Shown one piece after another: positions 6,190 to 10,004 of a stretch of DNA of 10,004 nucleotides; position 1 is the first letter of the stretch, and each line of letters begins with the position of its first letter. A program made the position numbers and the translations under genes. This DNA is from Actinomycetota bacterium (GTDB lineage Bacteria > Actinomycetota > Acidimicrobiia > IMCC26256 > PALSA-610), in NCBI GenBank assembly GCA_005779345.1, contig SXJQ01000240.1, positions 1 to 10,004 of the forward strand. Reading direction: 5' to 3'. Under the pieces are notes generated by a model that was given only the letters and a program-made list of their open reading frames with translations, was not told the DNA's origin and ran no database searches.

Positions 6190-7863
6190 TCAGGTGCCCG
6201 CGAGCCGGCGACGCTCGGCGGCCTGTTCGGCTTCGAGTCGTTCGAGTTCGTAGGTCTCGTGGTCGACGTGGCGCATCGCCTCCGCGATCGAGCGGTGGCC
6301 TGCCACGTCCGCGATCTGGGAGTGCATCTGCTGCGCGATCGTGCGGTACGACGGATGGCCCGCTCGCGCGCTGCGCAACTCGACGAGGTGCATCGCTTCA
6401 CGCGCGTTCATCTGCATGACGTAACGGATGCGATACGCGAGCGAGACCGCGTATCCCGCCTCGACCGGGAACTCGGTCTGCAGCGCGTCGTACAGGTCGG
6501 CCGAGGTCTGCATCGCCGCGTGAAAGGGTCCGGCCGCGTCGGCTTCGTCGACCGATTCGGGGACGTCGTAACCGTGTCGAGGTGTGAGCGGCTGCCATTC
6601 GATGGTCAGCATGCGGTGTCGTTGGAGGTCGCGGAACGCGCCGTAGTCGCCGAGGATCTCGAACCGGTAGTCGGTGCGCTCGAAGGCACGTCCGGGCTTG
6701 TGGCGTCGATTCGAGCGGTCTCCGACGTATGCCCGGAACATCGCGACCCGTTCGTCGGCGCCGAGACGGCGAACCTCGGCTCGCAACTCGGCTTCGGGAC
6801 GCCCGCTGTGCGCGAACGCGATCGCGGTGAGCACCTTGTCTTCGCCATCGGGGTCGAAGTCGAGCAGCCGAACCTGCGGTCCTGCGGGCGCCGATGCTCC
6901 CGCGCTGGGCTCCCGGCCGAACAACTGCTCGATGATCTCGGCGGTCTGGCTCCCGGGGGCGCGGAGGTACTCGACCCAGGCGCCGCCCCGATCGGGGCGG
7001 TCGACGCGTGTCAGGAACGACGGGATGACCTTGCGCAATTCGCGGAGCATGTCGTCGGCGTAGGTCTGCGCCTCGGGGAGCGGATGGGCGCGCATGCGCA
7101 ACAACAAGGCCTCGAAGGCCTGCCCGGTGCCGTAGATCCCGACGTTGGACAACGTGGCGGCAGGCAGGATGCCGCGCACCGAGTCGCATGCCTTGGCCTT
7201 GATCGACTGCTTGTAGACGAAGTCGGACACGCCGGGTTCGTTCGGGTACCGCTCGCGCGCCCAGTCGGTGAGGCGGGGCAGCAACGCCCGGTAGGCGTCG
7301 AAGAGTCCGTCGAGGTCGCCGACGTAGCGCGCACCGAGCCGAGAACCGACGACGGCGGGCGGCCGGTGATACCGATACCGACCCTCGAGCCGACTGTCGT
7401 AGGGGATGTAGCGCGTCGACTGTTCGAGGTACGCCATCAGTCGACCCCACTCGAGCACCTTGGTGAGCAGGTTCGACGCCTGCTCGCACGCGAGGTGGAC
7501 GCCGCCGAGTTGGGCGACGGAATCGTCGCCGTACTCGAGGAACACGCGGTCGTAGAGGTCCTCGGCGCGGCGCAGTCCGACGGTGGCGTCGACCGTGAGA
7601 TCGCCGGTCAGGTCGAGATCGGGAACGAACTCGTCGAGGAAGAGCCGTCGCAGGCTCTTGTCGCTGCGCGAATAGCGAGCGAAGAGCGCGCCCTTGACGA
7701 CCTCGGGCAGGTTCGTGAGCGCGAAGACGGGTTCGTCGAGGTTCGTGAAGTAGGGGCGGAGCTTGGCGGACTCGTCGTCGGTGAAGGCCTCGCGCGCGTA
7801 CATGGGAACGGCGATCGTACCGGCGTCGCTCGCCGGGCCCGGGCATCTCGGCCGACCGGGCAT
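6190..7863 (-). CDS. ThyX-like protein, tandem-duplicated (FAD-dependent thymidylate synthase family)
   Basis: ThyX makes dTMP from dUMP using FAD, NADPH and methylene-tetrahydrofolate. Classical ThyX is about 220-250 residues and works as a homotetramer; this protein has 557 and shows two ThyX-like halves. The first half has GDDSVAQLGGVHLACEQASN (112-131), QSTRY (148-152), then SVRGILPAAT (228-237) and a QAFEALLLRMRAHPLPEAQ segment (248-266) like the ThyX C-terminal LR...AQ.EIR region. The second half has YRFEILGDYGAFRDLQRHRM (399-418), then MNAREAMHLVELRSARAGH (485-503). The signature RHRxxSxNExSxRY is split: RHR (415-417) survives only in half two, and the SxRY end only in half one. Similar long proteins are, as I recall, annotated as thymidylate synthase, but catalysis is unproven. 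ATG 7863 has a good Shine-Dalgarno (AGGAGA, six bases upstream, overlapping the previous stop). An ATG at 7803 would drop 20 non-conserved residues. It is the last gene of the right operon, followed by a terminator. Confidence 0.82.
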   Translation of the reverse strand: MPGRPRCPGPASDAGTIAVPMYAREAFTDDESAKLRPYFTNLDEPVFALTNLPEVVKGALFARYSRSDKSLRRLFLDEFVPDLDLTGDLTVDATVGLRRAEDLYDRVFLEYGDDSVAQLGGVHLACEQASNLLTKVLEWGRLMAYLEQSTRYIPYDSRLEGRYRYHRPPAVVGSRLGARYVGDLDGLFDAYRALLPRLTDWARERYPNEPGVSDFVYKQSIKAKACDSVRGILPAATLSNVGIYGTGQAFEALLLRMRAHPLPEAQTYADDMLRELRKVIPSFLTRVDRPDRGGAWVEYLRAPGSQTAEIIEQLFGREPSAGASAPAGPQVRLLDFDPDGEDKVLTAIAFAHSGRPEAELRAEVRRLGADERVAMFRAYVGDRSNRRHKPGRAFERTDYRFEILGDYGAFRDLQRHRMLTIEWQPLTPRHGYDVPESVDEADAAGPFHAAMQTSADLYDALQTEFPVEAGYAVSLAYRIRYVMQMNAREAMHLVELRSARAGHPSYRTIAQQMHSQIADVAGHRSIAEAMRHVDHETYELERLEAEQAAERRRLAGT

Positions 7864-7869
7864 CTCGGC
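7841..7869. repeat. 12-bp direct repeat around the ThyX-like start codon
   Basis: GGGCATCTCGGC occurs at 7841-7852 and 7858-7869, a 17-bp period. On the minus strand each copy reads GCCGAGATGCCC, so the start-codon context is duplicated. The second ATG (7846) is out of frame with the gene and lacks the Shine-Dalgarno, so only the first copy should initiate. Confidence 0.6.
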
Positions 7870-7876
7870 TCTCCTC
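7869..7876 (-). promoter_or_regulatory. Shine-Dalgarno deciding the ThyX-like start
   Basis: The minus strand reads TGAGGAGAGCCGAGATG. The TGA is the stop of the upstream YegS-like gene, AGGAGA is the ribosome-binding site and the ATG is at 7863. This overlap favours the 7863 start over the downstream ATG at 7803, whose upstream sequence has no purine-rich site. Confidence 0.7.
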
Positions 7877-8582
7877 AGCGCACCAACCGGTAGGCGGCGG
7901 TCACGACATCGATCTCGAGGCCGGAGACGAGCCCGCGCCGACGGCCGAGGTCGGGGCCGGCCTCGCCGTCGATCACGATCGGCCACCGACCGGGGACCTC
8001 GAGCCGCAACCTCCGGAACGAGGCGCTCCCGACGTCGGGATGGTCGAGGTGGTCGCCCGTCGGCGCGCGGCGCCGGAACTCGGCGCGGGCATCGGGCCCG
8101 ACGCCGTACCACTGGACCTCCGCGCGGCCGTCGCCGGGGTGCCCACGGGGCACGAGCCGCTCACCCGCGAGGTGCTGTGCGTTGAAGACCGCGACGCCGG
8201 TCGCCCGGGCGTCGACCGCCCGACCGTCGATCCACAGCCGAATCTGCCGCCGGCGGGTGCCGCGGCGGGTGGCCGACGGCGCGGCACCGATCACGATGTG
8301 CGCGACCGCGAGGCGGCCGGCGACGTCGAGGGCGTCCATCTCGACCTCGAGGCCGGCCGTTCCGGGGCGAGGCGGCCCAGGCCCCGAGGTCGCGGACCCA
8401 GCAGCCGCGAACCCGAGGGTCGCGGCGACGTCGGTCGTGCCCGGCGCCGCAGGCGTGTAACCGATGCGTGCGCGCGGGTGCGCGGCGACGGCCCGGGCGA
8501 GCGCGGCGTCGTTCCCGCGGACGACGATGTCGGCCGGTCGCGATGCCGGGCTCCCCCACTGCTCGCCTTTGCGGATGGCCAC
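7875..8582 (-). CDS. YegS/diacylglycerol-kinase C-terminal-like protein without catalytic domain
   Basis: This 235-residue protein begins MAIRKGEQWG, a start I associate with a family of actinobacterial proteins resembling the C-terminal beta-sandwich of YegS/DagK lipid kinases. Seen in the sequence are VFNAQHLAGERLVPRGHPGDGR (132-153), which parallels the N-G-x-x-x-G-G-G...P-x-A-x-x-D-D-G segment of lipid kinases, PTGDHLDHPDV (174-184) and a P-I-V-I-D-G-E strand (201-207), which parallels the conserved DGE near the kinase C-terminus. The N-terminal nucleotide-binding domain with its GGDGT motif is absent, so kinase activity is unlikely; it may bind a ligand or act with a partner. No signal peptide or membrane segment is visible. 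The GTG start at 8582 lies 15 bp past the helicase stop with only a weak GGAA ahead; its own stop overlaps the Shine-Dalgarno of the ThyX-like gene. It is the middle gene of the right operon. The relationship is by motif recall and the role is unknown. Confidence 0.75.
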   Translation of the reverse strand: MAIRKGEQWGSPASRPADIVVRGNDAALARAVAAHPRARIGYTPAAPGTTDVAATLGFAAAGSATSGPGPPRPGTAGLEVEMDALDVAGRLAVAHIVIGAAPSATRRGTRRRQIRLWIDGRAVDARATGVAVFNAQHLAGERLVPRGHPGDGRAEVQWYGVGPDARAEFRRRAPTGDHLDHPDVGSASFRRLRLEVPGRWPIVIDGEAGPDLGRRRGLVSGLEIDVVTAAYRLVR

Positions 8583-8597
8583 GGTTCCGATGCCCGC

Positions 8598-10004
8598 TCA
8601 GATGCCGACCGCGCTCGACGCAGCGACGACGCCCCGGCGACACTCCTCCGCCGCCGCGCGTGCCCGATCGGCGGTCTGGGGGTCGGGCGCGACTTCGGCG
8701 ATCTGGCCGAGCAGGTCGATGAGCTGCTTGATGTTGCGGACGAAGTCGCCACCGGTCATCTCCTCGTCGTCGAGGATGTCGGCGAGGTCACGGCCCTGCA
8801 CCCAGCCCGCGGCCGCGGCCGCGAAGCCCGGATCGGGCGGACGACTGGTCGGCAGCCGTTGGTCGTGCTCGGCCACGACGAGCTCGCGCCCGATCCGTTC
8901 GACCGCCCGGTACCGCTGGGCGACGGTGCGGCTCGGCCATGCGCGCGGCGGCCGCGGCCCGTCGCCGTCGGGACCCCGGCGCTCGAAGGTGAAGCACGAC
9001 GCGACGGCCGCCACCTCGGCCGGCTCGAGGTCGTCGAACGCGCCGGTACGCAACGATTCGGCGATCAGCAGATCGCATTCGGTGTAGAGGCCCGTGAGCA
9101 ACTGCCCGGCGTCGGTGAGGCTCCAGCCATCGACGTAGCCCCACGTGATCAAGACGTCGAGCACGCGGTCGAGCTGACGAGCGAGACTCTCCTCCCGATT
9201 GCGGACCCGACGCCGCAACCGGGTGAGATCGCGTTCGAGTCGTTCGGCGGCCACCGCGGCGCGCAGCCGGACCGCGAGCGCTGGGTCGTTCGCGAGCGGG
9301 TGCTCGTCGAGTGCGCGCTGCGCCGCGCCGACCGGGTCGAGCGATCCGGCCGCGGGCGGTTCGAGGAATCGGGTTCGGGCGAGGAGGTCGGCGACGCCGC
9401 GCACGAACTCGGGGTTGCGGGGTGCGAACGGACGCGGGAGCTCGATCGTGCCGAGACGAGCCGCCCCGCGGGGAAGGTCGTCGGCGGTGAGCCGCACGAC
9501 CTTGCCCGACTCGGTCACCACGAGGACTCGTGCAGGAGCACGACCGCGGTCCTGTTTGATCACGACGGTCGGTCCCAGTCGCGGGGCCGCGACGACATCG
9601 CCCGGGCGCAGACCTTCGACCCGACTCGCCCGATACTCGTTCGCCTGCTTCCGAGCGGTCTCGAGGTCGGCGAGGCGATCTCGATAGTCGCTCAGCGCGC
9701 CGTCGTCGTCGGCCGCGGTGGCGCGTTGCCGCGCGAGCTGATCGGCGACGCGCACCACCTGGCGTTCGAGCGCGACGACGTCGCGGTCGGCGTGGTACTG
9801 CGCGAACGACAGGTTCAACAGCTCGTGGGCGCGTTCGCGCGAACAGCGTCGGACGAGGTTGACGGCCATGTTGTAGGTCGGGCGGAACGACGATGTCAGC
9901 GCGTAGGGGCGCGGGCCGACCAACGCGGCGCCCTGCTCGACCGGAACGAACGGATTCCAGCCCACGACCGTGTAGCCGAGGTCGTCGATGCCGCGCCGAC
10001 CGGC
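8598..10004 (-). CDS. Ski2/Mtr4-like RNA helicase (HelY-type), C-terminal 468 residues
   Basis: The frame is open to the right edge, so the N-terminal helicase core lies outside the window. The visible part begins AGRRGIDDLGYTVV, the end of helicase motif VI (Q-x-x-GRAGRRGID) of superfamily 2 Ski2-like enzymes, with the two arginines that contact ATP. Next come VPVEQGAALVGPRPYALTSSFRPTYNMAVNL (about 20-50), the typical Ski2/Mtr4 'SSFRPTYNM' segment, and a predicted coiled coil (about 73-133). A small beta-rich insert follows (GLRPGDVVAAPRLGPTVV and onward, about 131-178). The C-terminal helical DSHCT domain (about 278-468) contains ITWGYVDGWSLTDAGQLLTGLYTECDLL and EPAEVAAVASCFTFERRG. These enzymes unwind structured RNA during processing or decay. 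In actinobacteria the protein is usually called HelY and is about 900 residues, so roughly half is seen. The YegS-like gene follows after 15 bp. The family assignment is strong; the exact RNA substrates are not known. Confidence 0.92.
   Translation of the reverse strand, partial: AGRRGIDDLGYTVVGWNPFVPVEQGAALVGPRPYALTSSFRPTYNMAVNLVRRCSRERAHELLNLSFAQYHADRDVVALERQVVRVADQLARQRATAADDDGALSDYRDRLADLETARKQANEYRASRVEGLRPGDVVAAPRLGPTVVIKQDRGRAPARVLVVTESGKVVRLTADDLPRGAARLGTIELPRPFAPRNPEFVRGVADLLARTRFLEPPAAGSLDPVGAAQRALDEHPLANDPALAVRLRAAVAAERLERDLTRLRRRVRNREESLARQLDRVLDVLITWGYVDGWSLTDAGQLLTGLYTECDLLIAESLRTGAFDDLEPAEVAAVASCFTFERRGPDGDGPRPPRAWPSRTVAQRYRAVERIGRELVVAEHDQRLPTSRPPDPGFAAAAAGWVQGRDLADILDDEEMTGGDFVRNIKQLIDLLGQIAEVAPDPQTADRARAAAEECRRGVVAASSAVGI

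Noticed and set aside
5172..6419. Long plus-strand frames opposite the acidic protein, including Val/Asp/Glu-rich and poly-Ser versions
   Set aside because: They are mirror products of the GTC/GAC codon repeat of the minus-strand gene, and the minus strand carries the conserved CSSC/CRDC ribbon.
6398..7846. 482-codon minus-strand frame starting at the second GCCGAGATGCCC
   Set aside because: It is an Arg-rich out-of-frame shadow of the ThyX-like gene; the ThyX motifs are all in the other frame.
6100..7893. 597-codon plus-strand frame antisense to the ThyX-like gene
   Set aside because: It is GC-bias antisense frame with no family motif, opposite a gene with clear conserved segments.

Overview
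The window is about 70% G+C by eye, with strong G/C third-position codon use, frequent GTG/TTG starts and genes packed with 0-30 bp gaps or short overlaps. Together with actinobacterial families (a DUF4193-like zinc-ribbon protein, a HelY-like helicase and an actinobacterial IPGYDELSA-type domain), this points to an actinomycete, most probably the class Acidimicrobiia or a relative. The lineage is inferred from sequence character only. Every gene I can support lies on the minus strand, so the window reads right to left.

Right part (10004 to about 6090): a probable three-gene operon. It begins with the C-terminal two-thirds of a Ski2/Mtr4-like (HelY-type) RNA helicase, cut by the right edge. 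Next is a small protein resembling the C-terminal beta-sandwich of YegS/diacylglycerol kinases but lacking the catalytic domain. Last is a long, internally duplicated ThyX-like protein (FAD-dependent thymidylate synthase family). The unit ends in several hairpins, one of them a palindrome followed by a T-run that looks like a Rho-independent terminator.

Middle gap (about 5589 to 6189): roughly 600 bp with no convincing gene. It holds the terminator hairpins, an isolated TTGACA, a widely spaced 10-bp inverted repeat and a TATACT -10 candidate for the next operon.

Left part (about 5650 to 650): a tightly coupled five-gene operon. In order it encodes a very acidic DUF4193-like protein with a C-terminal four-cysteine ribbon, apolipoprotein N-acyltransferase (Lnt), a small protein with a predicted lipid-surface-binding N-terminus and a conserved actinobacterial C-terminal module, a GNAT acetyltransferase, and an M3-family oligoendopeptidase. 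Stops and starts overlap or abut (DUF4193/lnt by 10 bp, lnt/next gene by 8 bp, TGA directly followed by GTG), suggesting translational coupling. Lnt gives the operon a cell-envelope component; the other genes do not form an obvious single pathway.

Left edge (1 to 483): the N-terminal part of an alpha/beta hydrolase with its own Shine-Dalgarno sequence. It is separated from the peptidase gene by a 168-bp gap carrying two adjacent hairpins, one built from two small palindromes 30 bp apart.

The most interesting item is the double-domain ThyX-like protein, whose signature active-site motif appears split between its two halves. I see no mobile elements, CRISPR array, tRNA or rRNA, and nothing that clearly forms a new multi-gene system. 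This looks like ordinary, conserved chromosomal backbone.
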